From: JANJUO01 sp942492935
Lineage (GTDB): Bacteria > Bacteroidota > Ignavibacteria > Kapaibacteriales > UBA2268
DNA length: 64,000 nucleotides
Reading direction: 5' to 3'
NCBI GenBank assembly: GCA_942492935.1
Contig: OW818654.1
Location: forward strand, 1,054,001 to 1,118,000
This document shows positions 17,889 to 26,566 of this stretch, piece by piece. Each line of letters starts with the position of its first letter. Within the stretch, counting starts at the first letter, position 1. The notes under the pieces are model-generated. The model was not told the origin of the DNA, did not search any database, and was given only the letters and a program-made list of their open reading frames with translations. A program made the position numbers and the translations under genes.

Positions 17889-18083
17889 ATCAGCACCTGT
17901 AAAACAATATCACTATCTAAAACGATTTAAAAATCATTTTAATTTATTAATGATTTTTAGATTCAATATCTTCATATCAATTTTCAAATCTAATAAAATC
18001 TAAAGACACAACAAAGAAGTGTTTTGTTACAGGATAAAAAGAAAATTTTCAAACTACAACACTCTAAAATTAAAATAATTAAG

Positions 18084-18105
18084 ATGATTTGCCGTTTCAA
18101 ATCAT
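18084..18105. promoter_or_regulatory. Inverted repeat, candidate HicB operator
   Basis: ATGATTTG (18084-18091) and CAAATCAT (18098-18105), a perfect 8-bp inverted repeat with a 6-nt spacer, 30 bases before the hicB start. HicB antitoxins often repress their own operon from such a site. However, this HicB is short and has no obvious DNA-binding C-terminal domain, so the assignment is tentative. Confidence 0.4.
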
Positions 18106-18134
18106 TATTATTAAATTAAAATTGGAAAAATGAA

Positions 18135-18353
18135 ATGAATATTAAATTTATTGTAGAGCAACATGTTGATGGATTTATTGCATATCCTTTAGGTGTGAAT
18201 GGAATTGTTGCTGGACAAGGAAATTCATATAATGAAGCGTTGGAAAGTGCAAAATCTGCATTAAAATTTCACATAGAAACATTTGGAGATGAAGTTTTGG
18301 ATGCAGAACAGATTGTGCTTGATGCTTTTATTGAAAATGAGGTATATGCGTGA
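18135..18353 (+). CDS. hicB: HicB-family antitoxin
   Basis: 72 residues with the partial RNase H-like fold of HicB: FIVEQHVDGFIAYPLG, then GQGNSYNEALESAKSALKFHIETFG, the usual beta-hairpin plus helix. Its function is to neutralise the HicA toxin by direct binding. It is shorter than the classic HicB, ending without an HTH or RHH DNA-binding domain. It overlaps hicA by 4 bases (GTGA), so the two are translationally coupled. The order antitoxin-toxin is the reverse of E. coli hicAB but common in this subfamily. Confidence 0.82.
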   Translation: MNIKFIVEQHVDGFIAYPLGVNGIVAGQGNSYNEALESAKSALKFHIETFGDEVLDAEQIVLDAFIENEVYA

Positions 18354-18592
18354 TTACAAAATTTCCATCTGAAGCTCCAAAGAGAAAAGTTCTTAAAACT
18401 TTAAATAGATTAGGTTTTGAAGTTATTCGAGAAAAGGAACATATCTCAATGCTCAAAGTTGAATCAGATGGTAGAAAAATTCCTTTAACTATTCCAAATC
18501 ATCAAATAATAAACGGAGCATTATTAAGATTAATATGCACTCAAGCTGGAATATCAAGAATTGATTTCTTGAATGAATACGAAAAATCATAA
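18350..18592 (+). CDS. hicA: HicA-family mRNA interferase toxin
   Basis: 80 residues with the double-stranded RNA-binding-like HicA fold. KVLKTLNRLGFEVIREKEHISMLK carries the catalytic histidine (His31), where the usual GSH is here KEH, and PLTIPNHQIINGALLRLICTQAGIS matches the end of the domain. HicA cleaves mRNA when not bound by HicB. The start is a GTG at 18350 overlapping the hicB stop codon. The pair lies between two type IX-secreted protein genes in a region otherwise transcribed from the other strand, as expected for an acquired toxin-antitoxin module. Confidence 0.85.
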   Translation: MITKFPSEAPKRKVLKTLNRLGFEVIREKEHISMLKVESDGRKIPLTIPNHQIINGALLRLICTQAGISRIDFLNEYEKS

Positions 18593-18636
18593 TAATAATT
18601 ACATTTGTTCCTCAATATCTTCTATTATTTACTATC

Positions 18637-19920
18637 TCACTTCACAACCATAATCTTTTCAACTCTAATGCTATCATTCTGCTGTATTTTCAACAAATAC
18701 ATTCCATTTGGCAAATCAGCAATATTAAAAGTAAGATTTTGTTGCTCGAACTGTCCATTGAATAATACTTTTATCTCTTTGCCATTAATATCTGTAATTG
18801 TGATTTTTAAATCACCTTCTTTAAATTCTATTTTGCTTAAATTTATTTCTCCAGTTGTAGGATTGGGGTATATAATTGAATTCTTTTGTTCAATTTCTTT
18901 TACATCACTTGGTACCATCCAGTTAAGTAATGCAAAGCCATCATTTGTAAATACAAAAATCTGATTTTTTTTGTTAAATTTTAATACATCTGACCCAATT
19001 AATCTTTCATATTTATAAGCCAAAGTTCCTTTTTCTAAATCCCATATACTTGGTCTTATAATGTCACTACAAGCAGTACCAGATGTTACTAAGTATTTTG
19101 AATCATGAGTAAAATCGAGCCCAGTACTTACACAATTTTTATTTGGCATCCATTCATAAATTTTGACTAATGATAAATCTTCAGTGAATGCTTTATTATC
19201 ATAAACTCTTACATAAGGATGACCAGCACTACCAAGCCATTTACCATCTGGAGAACTCTTGAAATGCGCTAATTCATCTTCATTTTTAATTATCTTTAAT
19301 GTTTTCACATCCCATAGTAACGAATTATAACCAACTTCATCTGGCTTTGTCCAATCAGCAATATATTGTGATATGGTTTTGAAATATTTTCCGTCTTCTG
19401 TAACAGTCAAACTATGATAATAGTTTTTTTCAAAACCTAAAGTGTCAATCAAGTTAAATGTTTTTAAATCAAAAACATAAATTCCTTTTTTCCACATCCA
19501 AGGTCTGTGATCTGAAAATGATACAACTCCAATTAGCTTTGAACATTTTTCATTGATAACAAATTGGGTAAAACCTTTAACAGGACTATCTCCCAATTTA
19601 AATTGTCCAATTAATTCCCCTGTGGGCCACTTTCTTTTTTCAAAGTTGTAGGTATAGACATACTCTCCATCATCAGAGAATTGTATAATACCTTTAAACT
19701 CAGGCACTTCTCGAATCACATCTCCCGTTTCAGCAGATAGCTCAATCAATTTCAGATTTGCATCTGTAGCAAAAATTGTCTTTTCATCAGGAGAGAAAAC
19801 TGCATTAATCATTTCCTCCATCCCGATTTGTGAACGCATCTTATGCCATGCAACTTCTTCAGCCGCAAATAAACTACTGCCAAATACCAGTAGCATTAAT
19901 AATAAAAATAAATTCTTCAT
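18637..19920 (-). CDS. Type IX-secreted beta-propeller-like protein
   Basis: 427 residues from the ATG at 19920 (MKNLFLLLMLLVFGSSLFAAEE is a signal peptide and GGAAAAAG precedes it; the frame to 19947 adds a poor N-terminus). The body has WD40/YVTN-like repeats: MINAVFSPDEKTIFATDANLKLIEL, IIQFSDDGEYVYTYN, HSLTVTEDGKYFKTIS, AHFKSSPDGKWLGSAG and LDFTHDSKYLVTSGTACSDIIRPSIWDLEKG. The C-terminus is a Por sorting domain (IIYPNPTTGEINLSKIEF ... GMYLLKIQQND). It is a predicted surface or secreted propeller of unknown binding function. It ends 44 bases from the convergent hicA. Confidence 0.78.
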   Translation of the reverse strand: MKNLFLLLMLLVFGSSLFAAEEVAWHKMRSQIGMEEMINAVFSPDEKTIFATDANLKLIELSAETGDVIREVPEFKGIIQFSDDGEYVYTYNFEKRKWPTGELIGQFKLGDSPVKGFTQFVINEKCSKLIGVVSFSDHRPWMWKKGIYVFDLKTFNLIDTLGFEKNYYHSLTVTEDGKYFKTISQYIADWTKPDEVGYNSLLWDVKTLKIIKNEDELAHFKSSPDGKWLGSAGHPYVRVYDNKAFTEDLSLVKIYEWMPNKNCVSTGLDFTHDSKYLVTSGTACSDIIRPSIWDLEKGTLAYKYERLIGSDVLKFNKKNQIFVFTNDGFALLNWMVPSDVKEIEQKNSIIYPNPTTGEINLSKIEFKEGDLKITITDINGKEIKVLFNGQFEQQNLTFNIADLPNGMYLLKIQQNDSIRVEKIMVVK

Positions 19921-20045
19921 AACTTTTTCCAAATTTGCAATTCCCACATTTATAATGACACATCAAAGTACTTTTCGTTTCACAGAATTAAAACAATTTT
20001 TTTTTACAAGATTCATTTTTTAATTTGATAGAGCATTTTCAAATA

Positions 20046-20212
20046 ATCTCGTAGAGATTAAATTATGGTAACTCAATAAATTACAATATTTTACCATTAT
20101 TTAATCACTACGTGATAACGAATTAAGTAGCAATTCACTTGTTACCAAAATTTAATCACTATGTGATAAATTCAAAACTTGTAGGAAAAATATTTATCAT
20201 TTTACCTACAGA
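20046..20212. repeat. Palindromic element with GTA hairpins at 51-nt pitch (short copy)
   Basis: In the 467-base gap between two genes. Hairpins ATCTC-GTA-GAGAT (20046-20058), ATCAC-TAC-GTGAT (20104-20116) and ATCAC-TAT-GTGAT (20155-20167). Starts are 58 and then 51 nt apart, with spacers of 45 and 38 nt, the same values as in the long copy at 43397-43620. The right end (AAACTTGTAGG ... CAGAATAAACA, about 20172-20212) is the inverted match of the left end of the long copy. Nothing else coding is visible in the gap. Confidence 0.75.
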
Positions 20213-20387
20213 ATAAACAAACCAGTATCTGTCATCTACAAATATCAAGTTGTGATTAAATATGTGTGAAAACTAAGTTAATACTAATCGTAGATGAACT
20301 CATCCTGCAGGGTAAAATGAGTCAAGAAAAAAACTATTTTAAATGAAATTACGTTAATGTTATTTATTTAAATTTGGATTTTGAAGA

Positions 20388-21698
20388 TTGAAAAATTTAT
20401 TAGTAATAGCATATTATTTTCCACCATCAGGTGGTCCCGGTGTACAGAGAGTTTTAAAACATATCAAATATTTGCCTGAATTTGGATGGAATCCTATTGT
20501 TTTAACAGTCTCAAATGGAACTTTTCCGGCAAGAGACGAATCGTTGATGGCAGAAATTCCTTTGGGTACAATTGTAGAAAGAACTCAAATCTATGAACCA
20601 TATACAATTTACAGAATGCTGACTGGCAAAAAAGCAGGTACAGCCATAGATGTAAATAATATAAAAAAAGATGACCAAAAAGTGGGTTTAGCCGATAAAA
20701 TTTCAGAATTTATAAGAGCTACTTTTTTTATACCAGATGCAAGAATTGGCTGGTTGTTGACTGCAAATAAAGCAGCTCGTGAAATTGTAAAAAAACATAA
20801 TATCCAAGCAATCTATTCCTCATCACCTCCTTATACGTGTTCATTAATAGCAAATCATTTGCATAAAAATACAAAATTACCTTGGGTAGCTGGTTTTCGT
20901 GACCCTTGGACTAATTTTTTAACAACACCCAAACGCTGGTTTTTACCAGCGATGATTGATAGGAAATTGGAACATTCTGTTTTTGCAAATGCAAACGCCG
21001 TAGAATGTGCTTGGGAAGGTATTATCAAAGATGCATTAGGAAAATATCCTTTACTTGATTCAAATAAGTTTTTCCATGTTCCAAATGGTTTTGATTCGTC
21101 TGATTTTCCCAAAACAAATTATTCTCCAAATAGCAAATTTACTGTTACTTATACTGGCTCAATGTATGGAAGGCGTAATCCCGACAGTTTCTTTAAAGCG
21201 ATACAATTATTGATTGATAGAAAATTAATTTCAAAAGATAAAATACATCTTCGATTTGTTGGTAGATTTGGAAATGAAGTGCAAGAAATGTTTGATAATT
21301 CCTCATTCAAAGATTCAATTGAAGTTATTGGATATGTTAAGCATCACGAAAGTATTGCATATTTGATTAATTCAGAGGCACTTTTATTAGTGGTAGATGA
21401 AGCAAAAGAAAGCGAGGAAATTGTACCAGGTAAAGTTTATGAGTATGTTGGAGTGATGCGACCAATAATTGCAATAGCACCACAAAAAAGTGCAATAGCT
21501 GAATTGATAGCTGAAACAAATGCTGGGAAAGTGGCTCATCAAACACAAATTGAATTAATTGCAGATATTATACTCGATTATTTTAATGATTGGAGTAAAG
21601 GAACTACCAATTATCAGCCCAATATTCAAGCAATTAATAATTATGAAAGAAGAACAGCAACAAAAAAACTTGCAGAATTACTTGATTCAATAGCTTGA
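20388..21698 (+). CDS. Glycosyltransferase, GT4-like (GT-B fold)
   Basis: 436 residues. The N-terminal part has the acceptor-side pattern VIAYYFPPSGGPGVQRVLKHIKYL, seen in GT4-type transferases of exopolysaccharide clusters, and the C-terminal half has VTYTGSMYGRRNPDSFFKAI, LRFVGRFG, IEVIGYVKHHESIAYLINSEALLLVV and EIVPGKVYEYVGVMRPIIAI, where the glutamates around PGKxYEY contact the sugar nucleotide. It transfers a sugar from a nucleotide donor to an envelope or exopolysaccharide acceptor. The start is a TTG at 20388, since MKNLLVIAYYFPP is the natural N-terminus and no upstream ATG is in frame. No other polysaccharide genes adjoin it. Confidence 0.85.
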   Translation: MKNLLVIAYYFPPSGGPGVQRVLKHIKYLPEFGWNPIVLTVSNGTFPARDESLMAEIPLGTIVERTQIYEPYTIYRMLTGKKAGTAIDVNNIKKDDQKVGLADKISEFIRATFFIPDARIGWLLTANKAAREIVKKHNIQAIYSSSPPYTCSLIANHLHKNTKLPWVAGFRDPWTNFLTTPKRWFLPAMIDRKLEHSVFANANAVECAWEGIIKDALGKYPLLDSNKFFHVPNGFDSSDFPKTNYSPNSKFTVTYTGSMYGRRNPDSFFKAIQLLIDRKLISKDKIHLRFVGRFGNEVQEMFDNSSFKDSIEVIGYVKHHESIAYLINSEALLLVVDEAKESEEIVPGKVYEYVGVMRPIIAIAPQKSAIAELIAETNAGKVAHQTQIELIADIILDYFNDWSKGTTNYQPNIQAINNYERRTATKKLAELLDSIA

Positions 21699-21754
21699 TA
21701 AATATTTTGATACAAATTCAATTATTTGTAATGATTTTATCGCGGCTCTCTTAT

Positions 21755-21955
21755 AAATTGTCATTGATAACTCGTTTCAGAATCCATTCTTAGATGCTGA
21801 ACTAAATTCAGCATGACACTCGTGAAACCGTCATTAGGAACAAAGTGAGAAATCCAGTGAACTTTTTCGGACTATTCATCATTATTACTGGATTCCTCAC
21901 TACGTTCGGAATGACGTTGTTCTCGGTCGTCATTTTGAACTTGTTTCAGAATATC
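21755..21955. repeat. Cluster of hairpin repeats
   Basis: The 476-base gap between the glycosyltransferase and the oxidoreductase holds, in order, a unit ending in TTTCAGAATCC (near 21773), ATGCTGAA-(5 nt)-TTCAGCAT (near 21795), a long imperfect pair of the GGATTCC/GGAATGAC kind (21890-21925) and a degenerate GTCATTTTGAAC unit (21928). The segment GAGAAATCCAGTGAAC is also found at 13231. The remainder of the gap is A/T-rich and holds a candidate promoter. Confidence 0.75.
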
Positions 21956-22111
21956 ATGATATTTTATGACTTAGAAATATGTAATTTCCAAATTAAGAAC
22001 TGAATATCAAATTTTTTTAACAAACTCAATTTGTTAAATCAAAATTATTTATTTTTTTGAATACTTTTATTAAATTAATTAAAAGTTTTTTTCGTTAGTT
22101 TAATTTTGTGG

Positions 22112-22142
22112 TTTGGAATTTGTTAAAGATTTACGATATTTG
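22112..22142 (+). promoter_or_regulatory. Predicted Bacteroidota-type promoter
   Basis: TTTG (22112-22115), 19-nt spacer, GATATTTG (22135-22142), matching the TAnnTTTG element at seven of eight positions when the first T is ignored. It lies 32 bases before the Gfo/Idh/MocA gene. A second -7-like TAATTTTG is at 22101-22108 without a clear -33 partner. Confidence 0.3.
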
Positions 22143-22174
22143 AAGTTATTTTAAATTTAAAAATTAAATAAGTT

Positions 22175-23188
22175 ATGAAAGAATTATCAATCGGGTTAGC
22201 AGGGGTAGGAGAAATAGCACAAAATTTTCATTTGCCTGCATATCAAAAAATGAAAAATGTTAAATTGGTTGCAATTTATGATAGGGTAAAATCAAAAGCT
22301 GAGATTCTTGCTGAAAAGTTTAATGTACCTTATGTTTGTGATAATTTTGAAGAATTGCTAAGTATTGAAAAATTAGATGCTGTTGATATTTGTGCCTCAA
22401 CAGATGCCCATCATCAATTAGCAATACAGTCAATCAATGCCGGCAAACATACTTTAATTGAAAAACCAATTGCACGAAATTATTACGAAGCAAAAGAAAT
22501 AAATGACGCAGCTATTGCCAATCCAGATGTGAAAGTAATGATTGGTCATTCACAAAGATTTCGTTTTGACGCCAAATTAATAAAACAATTGGTACAATTG
22601 AAAGAATTAGGCGAAGTCTTTTATATAAATGCAAGTTGGTTACAGAAGAAACGTGGAGCAGAATGGAGAAATGACATTGAAAGGTCAGGCGGTGGTGTGT
22701 TGATAGATTTGGGTGTATCACTAATTGATTCTTTACTATGGATTATTGATTACGAACCAGTAAAATCTGTTTGTGCTACAGTATTTAAACATGTAACAAC
22801 TAATGCCGAAGATATTTGTATTGCAAATATTAAGTTCAAAAATGGTAGTATCGCTACAATGGAAATGAGTTGGTCTTTGTTTACTCAACATACTAATTTT
22901 TCGTTTAATGTTTATGGTAGTAAAGGTGGAGTTAAAATAAATCCCGTACAAATTTTCAAAAATAATGGTGAAATAGACAACCCTGTTGCAAATAATGCAA
23001 ATATGACAAATATTTCGATTCATAGAAAATCATTTGAAGGTGAATTGAAGCACTTCGTAAATTCTGTTTTGGGATTAGTACCTGTAGTTTCTACTCCTTC
23101 CGAAGCTGTAAAAGTAATGAAGGTTATTGAATTATTGTATAAGTCTGCTGAAATTGGGAAAGAAATTGATTTTGATGAAAATTATTGA
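22175..23188 (+). CDS. Gfo/Idh/MocA family NAD(P)-dependent oxidoreductase
   Basis: 337 residues. The N-terminal Rossmann domain begins IGLAGVGEIAQNFHLPAYQ, followed by VKLVAIYDRVKSKAEILAEKF, VDICASTDAHHQLAIQSINAGKHTLIEKPIA (catalytic EKP lysine, about residue 95), and RSGGGVLIDLGVSLIDSLLWI at the start of the C-terminal domain. Such enzymes oxidise or reduce sugars, inositols or their derivatives with NAD(P). The ATG at 22175 is the only sensible start. It stands alone between a glycosyltransferase and korA, so the substrate cannot be inferred. Confidence 0.9.
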   Translation: MKELSIGLAGVGEIAQNFHLPAYQKMKNVKLVAIYDRVKSKAEILAEKFNVPYVCDNFEELLSIEKLDAVDICASTDAHHQLAIQSINAGKHTLIEKPIARNYYEAKEINDAAIANPDVKVMIGHSQRFRFDAKLIKQLVQLKELGEVFYINASWLQKKRGAEWRNDIERSGGGVLIDLGVSLIDSLLWIIDYEPVKSVCATVFKHVTTNAEDICIANIKFKNGSIATMEMSWSLFTQHTNFSFNVYGSKGGVKINPVQIFKNNGEIDNPVANNANMTNISIHRKSFEGELKHFVNSVLGLVPVVSTPSEAVKVMKVIELLYKSAEIGKEIDFDENY

Positions 23189-23513
23189 AATTTTTCATTG
23201 AATTTAAATAATTAATTAATAATTAAGTGTCAGCATATTTAATTATTAGGCAAGGATAAATCTATTTTATTGATATTATATATTGGAATATGTTATGAAA
23301 ATCTGATTTAATTCATATTTTCGAGCATAAATTTAATGATTATAACATATTATTAAATAATTTATCGTTTAAATTCAATTAGTTAAATAAAAATTAATTT
23401 TCGAGGAAATTTCTTTTTATTATTTCAAAAATTATGATTAAGTTTCTTATTTAAAAAGTAATTAATTTGAAAATTGCTATATTTTTTTATAAAAGTAAAT
23501 TATAATTGGTTTT
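23189..23513. other. A/T-rich spacer before korA, no gene seen
   Basis: 325 bases of very A/T-rich DNA. I see no hairpin repeat, terminator or reading frame of note. No clear TTTG/TAnnTTTG pair is found; TATATTTT at about 23478 is the nearest -7-like element. It probably contains the korAB promoter. Confidence 0.4.
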
Positions 23514-25346
23514 ATGGAACAACAAATTGAGTATTTAGATAAAGCGACAATACGCTTTGCAGGTGATTCCGGTGATGGTATGCAATTAACCGGTACACAG
23601 TTTTCAGAAAGTGCTGCAGGATTTGGAAATGACGTAAATACATTTCCTGACTATCCTTCAGAAATTAGAGCCCCAGAAGGTACTTTGTATGGAGTATCTG
23701 CTTATCAAATTCAAATTGGCTCAAAAAAAGTTAATACACCCGGCGATAAAATTGATGTTCTTGTTGCAATGAACGCATCTTCATTAAAAGTAAATTTGAA
23801 GCATGTAAAAGAAGGTGGAATTTTAATTTTGAACACGGCTGGTTTTAAAGATAAAAATCTAAAATTAGCAAAATATGAAACTAATCCTATAATTGATGGT
23901 TCTTTGAAAAAGTATCAGGTTTTTGCTTATGATATCAATGAAATGGTAAAGAGTGTACTTGCTGATACTGAATTATCTGTTAAACATGTTACCAGAACAA
24001 AGAATCTTTTTGCACTTGGCTTAACTTATTGGCTATTTGACAGACCTCTTGATGCAACAGAAAACTGGATTCAGAAAAAATTCAAAAAAGACCAACAAAT
24101 CGTAGATGCAAACATAAAAGTTTTACGTGCAGGATATTTCTTCGGTAGAGATAATCAAGAAATGGCTATTAGATACCATGTGAAAAAAGCTGATTTAAAG
24201 CCAGGTATTTATCGTAATATTACAGGCAACAATGCAGTTGCACTTGGATTGGTAACAGCTGCAAATAAAGCAAATCTTCCTCTTTTCTTAGGTTCTTACC
24301 CTATTACACCTGCTACTGAAATACTTCATTTCATATCTGGTTATAAAAGATATGGTGTGAAACACATGCAAATGGAAGATGAAATTGGTGGTATTGTATC
24401 TGCTATTGGTGCATCTTATGGTGGTGCTTTAGCTTGTACTACAACATCAGGTCCAGGACTTTCATTGAAAACTGAAGCAATTGGTTTAGCAGTAATATTA
24501 GAATTACCTTTAGTAATTGTTGATGTTCAAAGAGGTGGTCCATCTACTGGTTTACCTACAAAAACTGAACAATCTGACTTGAATATTGCTATGTATGGCA
24601 GACATGGTGAAGCACCTGTTCCTATAATTGCAGCATCAAGCAGTACAGATTGCTTTGATAGTGCATTTGAAGCAGCAAGAATTGCAGTTAAATATATGAC
24701 TCCTGTAATCTTACTTACTGATGGTTATATTGCTCAAGGGTCTGAAGCTTGGCTCGTTCCAAATCTTGAAGAACTTCCTGACATTAAAGTAGAATTTGCT
24801 ACTGACAAAGAAACATTTGCACCTTACAAACGTGATGCTGAAACTCTTGCAAGAATGTGGGCTATACCTGGAATGGAAGGATTGGAGCATAGAATTGGTG
24901 GATTGGAAAAAGAAGATATTACTGGTATTGTAAGTCAAGACCCTTTGAACCATCAAAAAATGGTTGAGTTAAGAGCAGAAAAAATTGAAAGAATTGTAAA
25001 TGAAGTTCCTGATTTGGAAGTTTATGGTGATGAAGAATCTGAATTGTTGCTCTTAACTTGGGGAAGTACTTATGGTGCTGCCAAAACAGCTGTTGATAGT
25101 TTGAGAGAAAAAGGTCATAAAATTGCTTATGTGAATTTAAAATACATGAACCCTCTTCCAAAGAATTTGGGTAATTTGATTGAAAAGTATGATAAAATTT
25201 TGCTTCCTGAAATTAATTTAGGTCAATTGAAAAATCTTTTGCAATCAAAATATATGAAACCAATCATTGGAATGCACAAAATTCAAGGTATTACATTTAC
25301 ATCTTATGAAATTGAAAATAAATTATTAGAATTATTAAATGCTTAG
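23514..25346 (+). CDS. korA: 2-oxoglutarate (2-oxoacid):ferredoxin oxidoreductase, gamma-alpha subunit
   Basis: 610 residues. The gamma domain comes first (RFAGDSGDGMQLTG, residues 14-27; SEIRAPEGTLYGVSAYQIQIG) and is fused to the alpha domain starting near 230 (GNNAVALGLVTAANKANLPLF; YPITPATEILHF near 262). This is the usual layout of KorA. With KorB it interconverts 2-oxoglutarate and succinyl-CoA using ferredoxin, in the oxidative or reductive direction of the TCA cycle. The korB gene follows 11 bases later, so the two form an operon. The 2-oxoglutarate assignment rests on family resemblance; other 2-oxoacids remain possible. Confidence 0.9.
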   Translation: MEQQIEYLDKATIRFAGDSGDGMQLTGTQFSESAAGFGNDVNTFPDYPSEIRAPEGTLYGVSAYQIQIGSKKVNTPGDKIDVLVAMNASSLKVNLKHVKEGGILILNTAGFKDKNLKLAKYETNPIIDGSLKKYQVFAYDINEMVKSVLADTELSVKHVTRTKNLFALGLTYWLFDRPLDATENWIQKKFKKDQQIVDANIKVLRAGYFFGRDNQEMAIRYHVKKADLKPGIYRNITGNNAVALGLVTAANKANLPLFLGSYPITPATEILHFISGYKRYGVKHMQMEDEIGGIVSAIGASYGGALACTTTSGPGLSLKTEAIGLAVILELPLVIVDVQRGGPSTGLPTKTEQSDLNIAMYGRHGEAPVPIIAASSSTDCFDSAFEAARIAVKYMTPVILLTDGYIAQGSEAWLVPNLEELPDIKVEFATDKETFAPYKRDAETLARMWAIPGMEGLEHRIGGLEKEDITGIVSQDPLNHQKMVELRAEKIERIVNEVPDLEVYGDEESELLLLTWGSTYGAAKTAVDSLREKGHKIAYVNLKYMNPLPKNLGNLIEKYDKILLPEINLGQLKNLLQSKYMKPIIGMHKIQGITFTSYEIENKLLELLNA

Positions 25347-25357
25347 GAGCAATAAAA

Positions 25358-26407
25358 ATGACAACAATGCTTGATAATATAATCAATAAAGAACATTTCG
25401 GCACTTTAAATTACACCCCGAAAGATTTCAAATCTAATCTTGATGTGAGATGGTGTGCAGGTTGTGGTGGATTTTCGATACTTGCACAAGTTCAAAGAAT
25501 TTTACCTGATTTAGGTGTTCCAAAAGAAAAATTTGCTTTTGTTTCTGGTATCGGATGCTCAAGCCGTTTTCCATATTATATGGATGTGTATGGTTTTCAT
25601 TCAATTCATGGTAGAGCATTAGCTGTTGCTTCTGGTTTGAAAGTTGCTCGTCCTGATTTATCAGTTTGGGTGGTAACTGGCGATGGCGATAATATGAGTA
25701 TTGGCGGGAATCACTTCATTCATGCCAGCAGACGTAATGTAGATTTGCAAGTAATTATGTTCAATAATGAAATTTATTCATTAACTAAAGGACAGGCATC
25801 ACCTCTTTCAAGAGTTGGGCAAAAAACTAAGTCTTCACCATTTGGTGTACTTGATGAACCTTTCAATCCATCGACTCTTGCACTTGGTGCAGGAGCTACT
25901 TTTGTAGCACGTGGATATGATAAAGATACAACTCAAATTAAACATCTTTTTGAACGTGCTGCTAAGCATAAAGGATTCTCTTTTGTTGAAATTTATACCA
26001 ATTGTGTAATTTTCAATGATGGTGCTTTTGAAGAATATACTGCAAGAGAAACTAAACGTGAAACAACAATCAACCTTGAACATGGGAAACCATTGATATT
26101 CGGAGAAAGTTTCAACAAAGGTATCAAACTTGATGGTTATCGCCCAGTAGTAGTAGATTTGAATGATGGTGTTCATTCAGTTAATGATTTAATTGTTCAT
26201 AATGAGCAAGATTCTACACTTGCATTGATTCTATCAGATATGTCATTCAATCCAGAATTACCAAGACCAATGGGCGTTATTCAAGCAATTGAAAAATTAT
26301 CTTATGACCAAAAAACAACAATGCAAATTGAAGATGTTCAAAACCGTTTAGGACCTGGAAGTCTTCAAGATTTACTTAGAGGTGAAGATTACTGGGAAAT
26401 CAAGTAA
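25358..26407 (+). CDS. korB: 2-oxoglutarate (2-oxoacid):ferredoxin oxidoreductase, beta subunit
   Basis: 349 residues, the thiamine diphosphate and iron-sulfur subunit. Cys33 and Cys36 in RWCAGCGG, Cys67 in GIGCSSR and a later Cys in YTNCVIFND are the four cluster ligands. The TPP motif runs from GDGD (108-111) to NN (136-137). At 349 residues it is longer than simple beta subunits, with the C-terminal extension EDVQNRLGPGSLQDLL seen in Bacteroidota KorB. It follows korA after 11 bases with GGAGCAATAAAA as ribosome-binding region, and the operon ends with a strong terminator at 26429. Confidence 0.92.
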   Translation: MTTMLDNIINKEHFGTLNYTPKDFKSNLDVRWCAGCGGFSILAQVQRILPDLGVPKEKFAFVSGIGCSSRFPYYMDVYGFHSIHGRALAVASGLKVARPDLSVWVVTGDGDNMSIGGNHFIHASRRNVDLQVIMFNNEIYSLTKGQASPLSRVGQKTKSSPFGVLDEPFNPSTLALGAGATFVARGYDKDTTQIKHLFERAAKHKGFSFVEIYTNCVIFNDGAFEEYTARETKRETTINLEHGKPLIFGESFNKGIKLDGYRPVVVDLNDGVHSVNDLIVHNEQDSTLALILSDMSFNPELPRPMGVIQAIEKLSYDQKTTMQIEDVQNRLGPGSLQDLLRGEDYWEIK

Positions 26408-26428
26408 TCTGAAGTTTCATTCTTTTAG

Positions 26429-26461
26429 AAAGTCCTGTTGAAAATACAGGACTTTTTTTTT
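26429..26461 (+). terminator. Rho-independent terminator of korAB
   Basis: AAAGTCCTGT (26429-26438) pairs perfectly with ACAGGACTTT (26446-26455) around a 7-nt loop, followed by T to 26461. It lies 22 bases after the korB stop and 106 bases before the pgk ATG; a longer pgk frame starting at 26438 would include it and is rejected. Confidence 0.92.
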
Positions 26462-26498
26462 GAGTTATCGACTTCGATAAACAGATTTATATTTATAG

Positions 26499-26531
26499 TT
26501 TTTGATTTTAATTATTTTATTTGTAATTTTG
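26499..26531 (+). promoter_or_regulatory. Predicted Bacteroidota-type promoter of pgk
   Basis: TTTTTG (26499-26504), a 19-nt spacer and TAATTTTG (26524-26531), an essentially perfect match to the TTTG / TAnnTTTG consensus. It lies between the korAB terminator and the pgk start codon, 36 bases before the ATG, which is where a separate promoter must be. Confidence 0.6.
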
Positions 26532-26566
26532 CAACTGCTATATTTTATTATAATCTTGGAGTAATT

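Noticed and set aside
26438..26566. Longer start for phosphoglycerate kinase
   Set aside because: The leader spans the korAB terminator and the predicted promoter; the canonical N-terminus begins at 26567.
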